64,000 bases of DNA from Roseomonas sp. CECT 9278 (GTDB taxonomy: Bacteria > Pseudomonadota > Alphaproteobacteria > Acetobacterales > Acetobacteraceae). Position numbers and translations under genes: made by a program. The DNA is taken from assembly GCF_918698155.1 (NCBI RefSeq), contig NZ_CAKKLX010000019.1, forward strand, positions 1 to 64,000, in the 5' to 3' direction. Under the pieces are notes generated by a model. That model had not been told where the DNA came from. It searched no databases and saw only the letters and a program-made list of their open reading frames with translations. Shown piece after piece: positions 43,350-51,990 of the stretch. Numbering within the stretch: position 1 is the first letter of the stretch; each line of letters opens with the position of its first letter.

Positions 43350-44966
43350 ATGCCCGACGCCACCACCGCCGCCGACGCCCTGGCCGCCGCCTTCGCCGCG
43401 GCCGGCACGAAGCGCATCTACGGTGTGCCGGGCGGTGGTTCGAGCCTCGACCTGATCGCCGCCGCCCGCGCGCGCGGCATCGATTTCGTGTTGGCGCGGC
43501 ACGAGACCTCGGCGGTCATCATGGCGGCGAGCGAGGCGGAACTTGCGGGCACGCCGGGCGTCGCGCTGTGCACGCGCGGGCCTGGCGTGGGCAATGCGGC
43601 GAACGGCATGGCGCATGCCGCGCTCGACCGCGCGCCGGTGGTGCTGGTGGCGGACGGCTTCGCCCCCGCCGAACGCGCCTTCGCCACCCACCAGTATTTC
43701 GACCATGCCGCCATGCTGGCGCCGGTGACCAAGGTGCAGCTCGCGGTCGGCCAGATGGCGGCCGGCGACGCTGCGGTGCAGGCGATCGGCGCGGCCATGG
43801 CAGCCCCGCGCGGTGCGGCGCTGATCGAGCTGTCGGGCAGCGTGGCGCGCCAGCCGGCGGCGTTGCCCGCGGCGCAGCCCAGCGCCGCCCTGCCCGCCCC
43901 CGATGCCGCCGCCATCGCCGCCGCGCGCCGCGTGCTGGCGGCTGCCAGGCGCCCCGTCGTGATCGCCGGCCTGGAGGCCGTGACGGCCGCCGGACCGCTG
44001 CGCGCGCTGGTCGCAGCCCTCGGCTGCCCGGCGCTGGTCACCTACAAGGCGAAGGGCGTGGTGGCGGATGCCGATGTGCATTTCGCCGGCATCTTCACCT
44101 GCGGCGCGGCCGAAGGCCCGGTGCTGGATGGTGCCGATGCCGTCATCATGGTCGGCGCCGACCCGGTCGAATTCATCCCCAAGCCGTGGCGCTGGAACGT
44201 GCCGGTGATCGAGGTCGCGACCTCGGCCCGCACCCTGCCCTATGCCGCGCCGGCGGCGGCGCTGACCGGCGATGTCGCGGTGGCGCTGCGCGCGCTGGCC
44301 GAGGGCGCGGCCCGGTCGGACTGGCAGGCCGCGACCATCGCCGCGCTGCGCGCCGACTGGCTGCGCGCGCTGGCCAACGACCCGCGGCGCGGCAGCGGCA
44401 TCGGCCCGCAGCGCCTGGTCGAGGTCACCCAGGCCGCCGCGCGCGCCGCCGGCTTCGACCCGCGCGTGGCGGTCGATGCCGGCGCGCACATGTTCCCCGC
44501 CACCACCTTCTGGCAGTGCGAACGCCCGGGCGACCTGCTGATCTCGAACGGCCTGGCGACCATGGGCTTCGCGGTGCCGGCGGCGATCGCGGCGGCGCTG
44601 CACGACCCCGCGCGCGGCGCGCTGGCCTTTACCGGCGATGGCGGGCTGCTGATGGGGCTCGGTGAATTGGCCACCGCCGCGGTGCTGGGCGTGAAGCTGG
44701 TGGTGGTGGCGTTCAACGACGCGACGCTGTCGCTGATCGACATCAAGAAGGATGCGCGCGACCTGCCGGCGGGCGCGCTGGGCTGGCCGCGCGCCGACCT
44801 GGCGGCGGCGATGCGCTCGATGGGCGGCATCGGGCTGACCGCGACCACCGAGGCCGAACTGGCCGCCGCGATGGCCGAGGCCTGCGCGGCGACCGGGCCC
44901 GTGCTGATCGACGTGGCGGTGGATCCCTCGGGCTATCCGGCACAGATCAAGGCGCTGCGGGGATAG
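43350..44966 (+). CDS. Thiamine-diphosphate enzyme, acetolactate-synthase-like
   Basis: A 538-residue three-domain ThDP enzyme. E52 in ARHETSA activates the cofactor; the diphosphate motif runs from TGDGG (near 429) to VVVAFND, about 30 residues on. The middle domain has FAGIFTCG. It belongs to the large group that includes acetolactate synthase, benzoylformate decarboxylase and sulphoacetaldehyde-type enzymes, and lacks an obvious small regulatory subunit next door, which argues against the biosynthetic acetolactate synthase. GGAG is 7 bases from the ATG. It converges with the amidase gene, with the stops overlapping in the region 44947-44966. Confidence 0.85.
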   Translation: MPDATTAADALAAAFAAAGTKRIYGVPGGGSSLDLIAAARARGIDFVLARHETSAVIMAASEAELAGTPGVALCTRGPGVGNAANGMAHAALDRAPVVLVADGFAPAERAFATHQYFDHAAMLAPVTKVQLAVGQMAAGDAAVQAIGAAMAAPRGAALIELSGSVARQPAALPAAQPSAALPAPDAAAIAAARRVLAAARRPVVIAGLEAVTAAGPLRALVAALGCPALVTYKAKGVVADADVHFAGIFTCGAAEGPVLDGADAVIMVGADPVEFIPKPWRWNVPVIEVATSARTLPYAAPAAALTGDVAVALRALAEGAARSDWQAATIAALRADWLRALANDPRRGSGIGPQRLVEVTQAAARAAGFDPRVAVDAGAHMFPATTFWQCERPGDLLISNGLATMGFAVPAAIAAALHDPARGALAFTGDGGLLMGLGELATAAVLGVKLVVVAFNDATLSLIDIKKDARDLPAGALGWPRADLAAAMRSMGGIGLTATTEAELAAAMAEACAATGPVLIDVAVDPSGYPAQIKALRG

Positions 44967-46368
44967 CCGGCACCCGCGCGTGCCAGTCGGTCTCGCGCTG
45001 GTAGGCATCCGCTACCGCCAGCGCGCGGCCTTCCGCGAACGGCCGCGCGGCCAGTTGCAGCCCCATCGGCAGCCCGCGATCGTCGAAGCCGCAGGGCAGG
45101 CTGACGGTCGGGATGCCCAGGTAGTTGAACGGCCGCGTATTGGCCGAGATCGCCATGTGCCGCGCCCAATTCGCCGGGTCGGCATCGATGCTGGTCTCGG
45201 CCAGGGTGGGCACGCGCATCCGCAGCGTCGGTGTCGCGACGATGTGATGGCCGGCGAAGGCCTCCCGGCAGAATTGCCGCAGCAGCGCGCCGCGGCGCGA
45301 CAGCGCCTCCAGGTAATGCGTGCCGGGAATGGCGTAGCCGCCATACAGCCGGCCCGACAGGTGGATGGCGTAGTCGCCCGGGTGCTCGCGCATCCAGTTG
45401 GCGTGGATGGTGGCACCCTCGACGCGGCTGACCACGGCGACATAGGCGCCGATGGCGCGCAACGAGGGGCAGGCGACATAGGTCACGGACGCGCCGCGCG
45501 CCTTCAGCACCTCCAGCGCCGCCTCGAAGCCGCGCACCACAACGTCGTCCGCGCCGTCGAAGAACCATTCGCGCGGCACCGCGACCGACACCCCGCGCAG
45601 GTCGCCGGTCAGCGCGGCCTCGTAGTCCGGCACCGCCTCGGGCGCGCTGGTGGGATCGCGCGGGTCGTGGCCGGAGATCACCGTCATCACCCGCGCCGCG
45701 TCGCGCGCGGTGCGCGTCAGCGGCCCGACATTGTCCATGGAAAAGGACAGCGGCATCACGCCGGTGCGCGGCACGCGGGTCTGCGTGCCCTTGATGCCGG
45801 TCACGCCGCAAATCGACGCCGGCAGGCGGATCGACCCGCCGGTGTCCGAGCCCAGCGCCGCGGCAAAGAAGCGCGCCGCCACACCCGCGCCCGAACCGGA
45901 TGACGACCCGCCCGTGCAATACGGCAAGCCCCACGGATTGTGGCAGTCGCCGAAATGCGCGTTGTGGCCGGTCGGGTTCTGCGCGAACTCCGCCATGTTC
46001 AGCGTGCCCATGTCGATCGCGCCGGCGGCGTCCAGCCGATGCAGCACCGTCGCGGTGACGGCGGGCCTGAAGTCGCCGCGGATTTTCGACCCGCAGCTGC
46101 TCACGCGCCCGGCGCGGTAGTACATGTCCTTGTGCATCATCGGCACGCCTGCCAGCGGGCCCAGCGCCACGCCCCCGGCGCGCGCCTTGTCCTGCGCGCT
46201 GGCGGCTTCCAGCGCGGCCTCGCGATCAAGGCGGATCACGGCATTCACCTGCGCGTCATGCGCGTCGATGCGCGCGAGGGACGCGCGCACCAGGGCCTCG
46301 GCGCTGGCCTCGCCCTTCGCGAAGGCATCGGCGGCGTCCGTCACGGACAGCAGGGCGAGGTCGGTCAC
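44947..46368 (-). CDS. Amidase (Ser-cisSer-Lys family)
   Basis: A 473-residue amidase-signature enzyme. The triad is complete: K80 in MMHKDMYY, cis-serine S155 in TGGSSSGSG and nucleophile S179 in GSDTGGSIRLP. GGSSSG replaces the usual GGSSGG. The GTG start at 46368 overlaps the stop of the small upstream protein by GTGA. That partner resembles AtzG, which pairs with the amidase AtzE (1-carboxybiuret hydrolase), so this may be a two-subunit amidase of the same type. The real substrate is unknown. Confidence 0.9.
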   Translation of the reverse strand: MTDLALLSVTDAADAFAKGEASAEALVRASLARIDAHDAQVNAVIRLDREAALEAASAQDKARAGGVALGPLAGVPMMHKDMYYRAGRVSSCGSKIRGDFRPAVTATVLHRLDAAGAIDMGTLNMAEFAQNPTGHNAHFGDCHNPWGLPYCTGGSSSGSGAGVAARFFAAALGSDTGGSIRLPASICGVTGIKGTQTRVPRTGVMPLSFSMDNVGPLTRTARDAARVMTVISGHDPRDPTSAPEAVPDYEAALTGDLRGVSVAVPREWFFDGADDVVVRGFEAALEVLKARGASVTYVACPSLRAIGAYVAVVSRVEGATIHANWMREHPGDYAIHLSGRLYGGYAIPGTHYLEALSRRGALLRQFCREAFAGHHIVATPTLRMRVPTLAETSIDADPANWARHMAISANTRPFNYLGIPTVSLPCGFDDRGLPMGLQLAARPFAEGRALAVADAYQRETDWHARVPAIPAAP

Positions 46369-46571
46369 GCCTGCGGCTCCTGCTCGGCGCGCAGCGCGGC
46401 GTCGAAGGCGGGGGGTTCGTCCTCGAACAGCATGGTGCCGCGCAGCGCCTCGAACTCGGCGATCAGGGCGGGGAAATCCTCCAGGGCGCGCGCCCCGGCG
46501 GGGTTGGGGCAGTCCACGCCGGACCACAGGCGGATCGCCGCCATCATCTCGGGGGTCGGGTCGGTCGGCAT
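46365..46571 (-). CDS. Small AtzG/GatC-like partner of the amidase (DUF4089-type)
   Basis: A 68-residue protein starting MPTDPTPEMM and ending in PAFDAALRAEQEPQA. It has two short helices and a Phe-Glu rich C-terminal stretch (LFEDEPPAF) like AtzG and the DUF4089 family, whose members wrap round an amidase as GatC does round GatA. Assigned mostly from size and from the GTGA overlap with the amidase; the family match is from memory. GGAGG lies 10 bases from the ATG. The frame is open upstream to 46874 but that part has no coding character. Confidence 0.65.
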   Translation of the reverse strand: MPTDPTPEMMAAIRLWSGVDCPNPAGARALEDFPALIAEFEALRGTMLFEDEPPAFDAALRAEQEPQA

Positions 46572-46873
46572 GGGGCGGGTCCTCCGGCGCTGTCGGCGCG
46601 TCATCCTTGCGCCGCGACGATGGTTTGCAAACCCCGTGCCCCGGCAGCGATCCCGCGGCATGATCCGTTCGCAAGGCGCACGGCACCTGCACGCGCCACC
46701 GGCCGTCGCGAGCATTCCCGTCCGTCCCGCCGGCTCCGGCCGGATGGATGACGCGCCAGTGTCCCGATTCCGAAGTCCTGCCGGCTTCATCGTCGGCCCG
46801 CCAGCCATGGTTTTCAGTGGCCTGCTTGTCCGCCGCGTGCATGGCGAACCCCAAGCGCGCAGCGGGCAGGACA
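46572..46873. other. 302-base gap upstream of the amidase operon
   Basis: No gene is seen. It lies between the amidase operon and the end of the histidine phosphatase gene, all on the minus strand, so the amidase promoter should be here. The main visible item is the 12-base palindrome at 46622-46633. No terminator with a T-run is evident. Confidence 0.5.
46622..46633. promoter_or_regulatory. Perfect 12-base palindrome, candidate operator
   Basis: GGTTTGCAAACC reads the same on both strands. It lies 51 bases upstream of the AtzG-like start, where a repressor or activator of the amidase operon would bind. Its A/T-rich core stands out in a GC-rich sequence. No regulator gene is adjacent, so the protein that would bind it is unknown. 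Confidence 0.5.
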
Positions 46874-47470
46874 CTAGCCAAGCCCCGCCGTGATCACCGC
46901 ATCGGGCATGATCACCTGCACGACGCGCGGGCCGGCGGCTTCGGGCGCGACCATGCCGAAGGCGCCTTCGGGGAATTCCGCCTGGGCCAGGATGCGCCCG
47001 AAGACCGCCGGCCCGAACACATGGATGTGCCCGACCAGAAGCGCGTTGCTGCCCGCCGGCGGGGCCGTGCCCATCGCGCGGCGGGCCGAGGCGATCGCGC
47101 CCGGCACATCCTGCGTGTAGTCGTCCGCCACCAGGTCCATCGTGACATCCACCGCCGCGCCGCGCGCCATGATCGCGGCGGTATCGGCGGCGCGGAACAC
47201 CGGGCTGGAGCAGATCGGGCGCAGCGGGATCGCCAGCCGCGCCATCGCCTCCGCCAGTGCGCGCGCCTGCGCCACGCCCGCCGCCGAGAGGTTGCGCTGC
47301 CCGGCGCGATCCCCCAGCCGCCCGGTATCCGCCTGGCTGCGGTCGGTGATGGCATGGCGCATGTACAGCACGAAGCCGCCGGCGCGCAGCGTGGCGACCC
47401 AGGCCGGCGTGCTGGCCAGCGCCGGCGCGGCCAGCAGCAGCGCGGGCAGCGCGCGTCGCGCGATCCTCAT
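46874..47470 (-). CDS. Exported histidine phosphatase-family protein
   Basis: A 198-residue protein with a signal peptide (MRIARRALPALLLAAPALAS). The phosphatase core begins LYMRHAITDRSQ; the classic RHG is RHA here, as in several periplasmic members. A second arginine lies in SSPVFRAADTA and the late histidine in LLVGHIHVFGP. The ATG overlaps the DUF1194 gene stop by ATGA, so the two are one unit. The substrate is unknown. Confidence 0.85.
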   Translation of the reverse strand: MRIARRALPALLLAAPALASTPAWVATLRAGGFVLYMRHAITDRSQADTGRLGDRAGQRNLSAAGVAQARALAEAMARLAIPLRPICSSPVFRAADTAAIMARGAAVDVTMDLVADDYTQDVPGAIASARRAMGTAPPAGSNALLVGHIHVFGPAVFGRILAQAEFPEGAFGMVAPEAAGPRVVQVIMPDAVITAGLG

Positions 47471-48147
47471 GCGATCTCCCGGATCAGCTTGGCGCGCATC
47501 GCACGCGCGAAATCGGCGCGCGTCTCGGCCGCGATGACGAAGGCGCCGGGGCCGCCGATCACGTCGTGTTCGTAGTGCCGGCGCAGCGGTTCGCCGAAGC
47601 GCGTGACGGGCGCGACCTCGATCGCCAGGCCATTCACCGTGATGCCGCGCGCCACCGCCGCGTCGCGCGCATCCGTCGCGGGCGTGAAGGACCGCATGTC
47701 CGGCCCGTCCCCGGCCACGTCGATCACCAGGTCCTCGCTGCGGAAGGGCGCGGCGGCGATCAGCGCGGTGCTGTGCGCGATGGCATCGCCGATCGCGTTG
47801 TAGGATTGGCGCGAGCGTGGCGCGGCGATGATGGCCTCGGCCAGCGCGCGGGCGGATGGCGCATCGCGCACCGCCATCCAGTCCACCGCCGTGACCGCGC
47901 CGCCCGGGCTGCCCCATTCCACCATGGCGATGCCGATCGCGCCGTTCGGCCGGGACGCGATGGCGGCGAGGATGGCGGGATGCGTGACGCTCTCCGCCAG
48001 CCCTTCGCGCTGCAGGCGGAATTCATCGGCGTCGATGGAGCCCGAGGCGTCCATCGCCAGCACCAGCAGCAGGTCCAGCGCCGGCGCGGCCTGTGCCGCG
48101 GCGGCACCGGGCGCCGCGGTCAGGGCCAGCACGCTGCGACGCCGCAT
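47467..48147 (-). CDS. DUF1194 / von Willebrand A-like exported protein
   Basis: A 226-residue protein with a signal peptide and a VWA fold. The metal-ion-dependent adhesion site begins LAMDASGSIDADEF (DxSxS), and VIDVAGDGPDMRS gives the later aspartate. This matches DUF1194. Starts at 48147, 48158 and 48174 are all in frame; the shortest is used because it gives a clean signal peptide (MRRRSVLALTAAPG). It overlaps the phosphatase gene by ATGA. VWA domains bind proteins through the metal site; partners are not known here. Confidence 0.85.
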   Translation of the reverse strand: MRRRSVLALTAAPGAAAAQAAPALDLLLVLAMDASGSIDADEFRLQREGLAESVTHPAILAAIASRPNGAIGIAMVEWGSPGGAVTAVDWMAVRDAPSARALAEAIIAAPRSRQSYNAIGDAIAHSTALIAAAPFRSEDLVIDVAGDGPDMRSFTPATDARDAAVARGITVNGLAIEVAPVTRFGEPLRRHYEHDVIGGPGAFVIAAETRADFARAMRAKLIREIA

Positions 48148-48314
48148 CGCGGTTCCATCCATGCGCCAGGACATAGCGCGCGGCGCGGCGCCGGCAAGAC
48201 GCACGCGGCGGCGGCATCGGCAGCCAGGTCGCGCGCCGAAAGCGCCCCGCCGGCCGCCGACGACGCCCTGACGATGCCGCGCAGCCGGCGCCATCGCAGC
48301 CGCGACGGCACGCC

Positions 48315-50174
48315 TCAATGCTGCCGCGCGCACCAGTCGCGCCACATCGCCCGCCACGCCGCCTCCAGCCCCCGCGCGAAACCGGCCGCATCGCGCAGCG
48401 GCGCCGGCGAGACACGCGCGCGCGCCGCCGCCAAGGCCGCCGGGTCGCGCCCCATCCGCACCGCCATGGCGACGTAGGAATCCACATCCGCGGCCACCCA
48501 ATCCGCCATGCCGGTCTGCGCCAGCAGGGTCTCGGCGCTGCGGGTCATCATGCCGCCGCGCCCGCGCAGGCCCAGGGTCGGCACGCCGGCATGGATGGCC
48601 TCGACCGTCCCGGTGCAGCCGCCATAGGGAAACGGGTCGAGCATCAGGTCCAGATCGGCGAAGCGCGCATGGTGGTGCGTCGCCGGCAGGTGCCCTTCCA
48701 GGTCGAGCCGCGCCGCATCGCCACCCTGCGCGGCGAAGCGCGCGCGCAGCGCCGCCGCCGTCTCGGCCTCGCCCAGCGCGCGTGTCTTCACCAGGATGCG
48801 CGCGGTGGGCAGCGCGGCCAGGATGCGCGCCCAGGCCGCCAGCACCGAATCGTTGATCTTCGCCAGCCCGCCGAAGCAGCCGAAGGTGGCATGCCCGCGC
48901 GCGACCATCGGCGGCGGGCCGCCAGGCGCGCCCGGCAACGGCGCACCGTAGCACAGGTAGCAGCCCGGCAGGCGCATCACCCGCTCGGCGTAGAGCGGCT
49001 CGTCCTGCGGCGGCAGCACGGTCGGGTCGGCGATGATCCAGTCCATCGCGGCCAGCCCCGTGGTCTGCGGATAGCCGATCCAGGCCACCTGGACCGGCGC
49101 GGGCCGCCGGGCGAAGGCCGCGATGCGCGTGCCGCCGGTATGCCCCGACAGATCGACCAGGATGTCGATGCCATCCGCACGCACCGCCGCGGCCAGCGCC
49201 GCGTCATCCAGCGCGAGCACCTGGCGCCAGCCATCGAGATGCGCCCGCAGCCGCGCCGACACCGCATCCTCGGTGCCCTGGTTGGCATAGGCGAAGAGCG
49301 CGAAGCCGGCCTGGTCATGCGCGGCGACCACGCCGTCGAGAAACTGGCCGACCGGATGGGTGCGCAGATCGCCCGAGACGAAGCCGATGCGCAGCCGTCG
49401 GCCGGGATAGGCCGTATTCGCCGGCGGCGCCATGGCCGGGATGCGCGCGGCGATCCGCGCACCGAAGCGCCGGTGCTCCTCGGCGATCGCCGCCGGCGTG
49501 ACCTCCGGCAGGTAGTTCAGCGCCAGAAGGCGATTGTGCCAGGCCGGCCAGCAGTCCGGATCGGCGTCGAGAGCGGCGCCGCAGGCGGCCGCGGCCTCCG
49601 CCGGGCGCCCGGACGCCATCAGCGCATGCGCAAGGTTGACCTGCACTTCCGTGCGCCCCGGCAGCAGCGCCGCGGCGGCGCGCAATTCGCCGATCGCCTC
49701 ACTCGGACGGCCGCAGGCCATCAGCGCATTGCCGAGGTTGTTGTGCACGACGGCCTGGTCCGGCCCGCCGGGTGCCACGGCGCGCAGCAGCGCCACGACA
49801 CGATCCGGGCGGTTCATCGTCCCGTGCAGGCCGGCCAGGCGGATGCGCAGCGGATCGGGATCGGGGCTGAGCGGTATGGCCGCCGCCAGCGCCTCGGCCG
49901 CCTCGGGCAGGCGGTTCAGCGCCTCGGCCGCATCAGCCCGCCCGAGCAGCGCGCGCAGGTAGTCCGGGCGCTGGCGCAGCGCCTCGGCATACTGCGCGAG
50001 CGCGGCCTCCGGCTGGCCCAGCAGGCGCAGCGCATGCGCGAGGTTGTTGCGCAGTTCCGGCGTATCGAGCCCCCCGGCGAGCGCCGCCTGGTAGCCGGCG
50101 ACCGCCTCGCGGAACCGTCCCGCCGCGTGATGCGCAATGGCGTCCGCGACGGGCCCGTCAGCCGGCGATGGCAT
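48315..50174 (-). CDS. TPR protein with GT41 (O-GlcNAc-transferase-like) domain
   Basis: A 619-residue protein. Residues 1-220 hold about five or six TPR units; from about 260 it has the GT41 catalytic fold: GFVSGDLRTHPVGQF, DLSGHTGGTR, WIGYPQTTGLAAMDW, FGCFGGLAKIND and LDPFPYGGCT. That is the order found in bacterial SPINDLY/OGT-like enzymes, which attach a sugar to Ser/Thr of proteins. It starts 17 bases inside the second GGT gene. No flagellin or other obvious target is nearby. Confidence 0.92.
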   Translation of the reverse strand: MPSPADGPVADAIAHHAAGRFREAVAGYQAALAGGLDTPELRNNLAHALRLLGQPEAALAQYAEALRQRPDYLRALLGRADAAEALNRLPEAAEALAAAIPLSPDPDPLRIRLAGLHGTMNRPDRVVALLRAVAPGGPDQAVVHNNLGNALMACGRPSEAIGELRAAAALLPGRTEVQVNLAHALMASGRPAEAAAACGAALDADPDCWPAWHNRLLALNYLPEVTPAAIAEEHRRFGARIAARIPAMAPPANTAYPGRRLRIGFVSGDLRTHPVGQFLDGVVAAHDQAGFALFAYANQGTEDAVSARLRAHLDGWRQVLALDDAALAAAVRADGIDILVDLSGHTGGTRIAAFARRPAPVQVAWIGYPQTTGLAAMDWIIADPTVLPPQDEPLYAERVMRLPGCYLCYGAPLPGAPGGPPPMVARGHATFGCFGGLAKINDSVLAAWARILAALPTARILVKTRALGEAETAAALRARFAAQGGDAARLDLEGHLPATHHHARFADLDLMLDPFPYGGCTGTVEAIHAGVPTLGLRGRGGMMTRSAETLLAQTGMADWVAADVDSYVAMAVRMGRDPAALAAARARVSPAPLRDAAGFARGLEAAWRAMWRDWCARQH

Positions 50175-51855
50175 AGGCCGGGCGGCGCGGATCGGCGCCG
50201 GCGCGCACCAGGCCGGCCTTGGGGTCGGACAGCACCGCCTCGACGCAGCCGGCGAGCCAGGTGACGTCGTCCCAGGCCTTCACCTCGTGCCCGCGCGCGG
50301 CCAGGTCGTCGCGCACCGATTGCGGGATGCGGCCCTCCGCCGCCACGCGGCCGGGGAAATAGTCGAAGGGCGCGAAGGAGGACGGGAAGGCGTAGGAGGC
50401 GATGCGCGGCGCCTCGATCGCCTCCTGCAATTCCATGCCGAAGTGGAAGACGTTCAGCATCACCTGCAGCATGGCCTGGATCTGCACGTCGCCGCCGGGC
50501 GTGCCGAAGGGCATCACGCCGCCGTCTTCCGTGGCGACCATCGCCGGGTTGGGCGTCAGCCGCGGCCGCTTGCCCGGCGCGACGCCGGACGGGTGCGCCG
50601 GGTCCGGCCGCGACTGGCTGCCGCGATTGGACGGGATCAGCCCCAGCCCGGGCACCACCGGCGAATTCCACGACCCGTCCGACGGCGTGGCGCTGAACGC
50701 ATTGCCCCAGCGATCCACCACCGCGACGTAGGACGTATCGGCCTCGACCTTCGGCAGGTCGGCGCGCACCGGGCCATCGGCCGGCGTGCCCATGCCCAGC
50801 AGCGGTTCGTACATCGACGGATGCGCGCGGTCCGGGTCGATCCGGCGCAGCCGCGCGTCGAGGTGTTCGGGCGACAGCAGCGCGTCCAGCGGCACCGTCG
50901 TGAACAGCGGATCACCAAAGTGGTATTCGCGGTCGGCCATCGCCGCCTTCACGCATTCGGTCAGCAGATGCAGGTAGTCGGCGGAATTATGCGCCATGCC
51001 GTCGAAGCCGGCGCGCTCCATCAACAGCAGCGCCTGCGCCAGCGCCGGCCCCTGGCACCAGGGGCCGCAGGTCAACAGCGTATGGCCGCGCCAGCGGCGC
51101 GCGACGGCGGGTTCCAGGCGGGACCGGAAGCCGGCCATATCCTCCATGGACAGGAAGCCGCCCTCGGCCTGGATGAAGCGGGTGATCTCGCGCGCGATGT
51201 CGCCGCGGTAGAAGGCGGCATGCGCGGCGGCGAGGCCCGCGAGGCGCCCGCCGGTCGCGCGCTTTTCCTCATCCACCATGTAGGTCAGCGTGCGCGCCAG
51301 GTCCGACTGCACGAAGCGCGTGCCGACCACCGGCGGTTCGCCGCCCGGCAGGAAGATCGCGGCATTGGAGGGCCAGCGGGCGTATTCGTCGCGATGCGCC
51401 GCCACCGTCTCGGCCAGCAGCGGATAGACGGCGTAGCCCTCCCCGGCATAGCGGATGGCGTATTGCGCGACATCGCCGAAGCCCATGGTGCCGTGGCGTT
51501 CCAGCGCGGTGATCCAGGCATCGGGCGCGGCCGGCACCACGGTGCGGCGCACGCCGTTCGGGATCTTCCCGCCATGTTCGCGCATGAAGATGTCGGGCGG
51601 CAGGGAGCGCGGCCAGTGGCCCAGGCCGGCGATGGTCTCGACCGTGCCATCCGCCAGGCGGATCATGATGGGCGCGACGCCCGCCACGTTCACCAGGTCC
51701 GGCAGCAGCACGCCCAGCGCCATGCCGGCCGCGCAGCCGGCGTCGATCGCGTTGCCGCCGGCCTCCAGCACCGCGATGGCGGCGGTCGAGGCCAGGTAAT
51801 GCCCGGCCGAGACGCCATGGCGCGGGCCGGACAGCGTGGGGCGGGTGGCATACAT
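50158..51855 (-). CDS. Gamma-glutamyltransferase family protein (second)
   Basis: A 565-residue Ntn-hydrolase. The catalytic threonine should be T374 in ADTSYVAVVDRWGNAFS, matching the TTH-YSVVD pattern with S for the second T. The C-terminal MPFGTPGGDVQ and LQEAIEAPRI are family motifs. ATG 51855 has GGGAG 9 bases upstream. No signal peptide is evident. Its 3' end overlaps the OGT-like gene by 17 bases. It is only distantly similar to the GGT-family gene at 4451-6085, so the two likely act on different gamma-glutamyl compounds. Confidence 0.9.
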   Translation of the reverse strand: MYATRPTLSGPRHGVSAGHYLASTAAIAVLEAGGNAIDAGCAAGMALGVLLPDLVNVAGVAPIMIRLADGTVETIAGLGHWPRSLPPDIFMREHGGKIPNGVRRTVVPAAPDAWITALERHGTMGFGDVAQYAIRYAGEGYAVYPLLAETVAAHRDEYARWPSNAAIFLPGGEPPVVGTRFVQSDLARTLTYMVDEEKRATGGRLAGLAAAHAAFYRGDIAREITRFIQAEGGFLSMEDMAGFRSRLEPAVARRWRGHTLLTCGPWCQGPALAQALLLMERAGFDGMAHNSADYLHLLTECVKAAMADREYHFGDPLFTTVPLDALLSPEHLDARLRRIDPDRAHPSMYEPLLGMGTPADGPVRADLPKVEADTSYVAVVDRWGNAFSATPSDGSWNSPVVPGLGLIPSNRGSQSRPDPAHPSGVAPGKRPRLTPNPAMVATEDGGVMPFGTPGGDVQIQAMLQVMLNVFHFGMELQEAIEAPRIASYAFPSSFAPFDYFPGRVAAEGRIPQSVRDDLAARGHEVKAWDDVTWLAGCVEAVLSDPKAGLVRAGADPRRPAYAIAG

Positions 51856-51990
51856 GCGGCGGGGCTCCCGGGTCAGGCGGCGGAGGGTCGGCGCGCGGCG
51901 GCCATGCGTCAACAACATGCCGGCGGAACCTCGTCTTGGCGTGCTGCGGCGGAGCGCCGAGGATGCGGCGACGTCGAAGGGAACCCCGCC
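51856..51990. promoter_or_regulatory. Divergent intergenic region
   Basis: 135 bases between the second GGT (minus) and the enoyl-CoA hydratase (plus), so it must contain both promoters. Ribosome sites are visible on both sides. No operator-like palindrome or clear promoter box stands out. Confidence 0.35.

Noticed and set aside
43350-44966. Biosynthetic acetolactate synthase (ilvB)
   Set aside because: No ilvN-like small subunit adjoins it and the overall match is to the broad ThDP family only, so no symbol was given.
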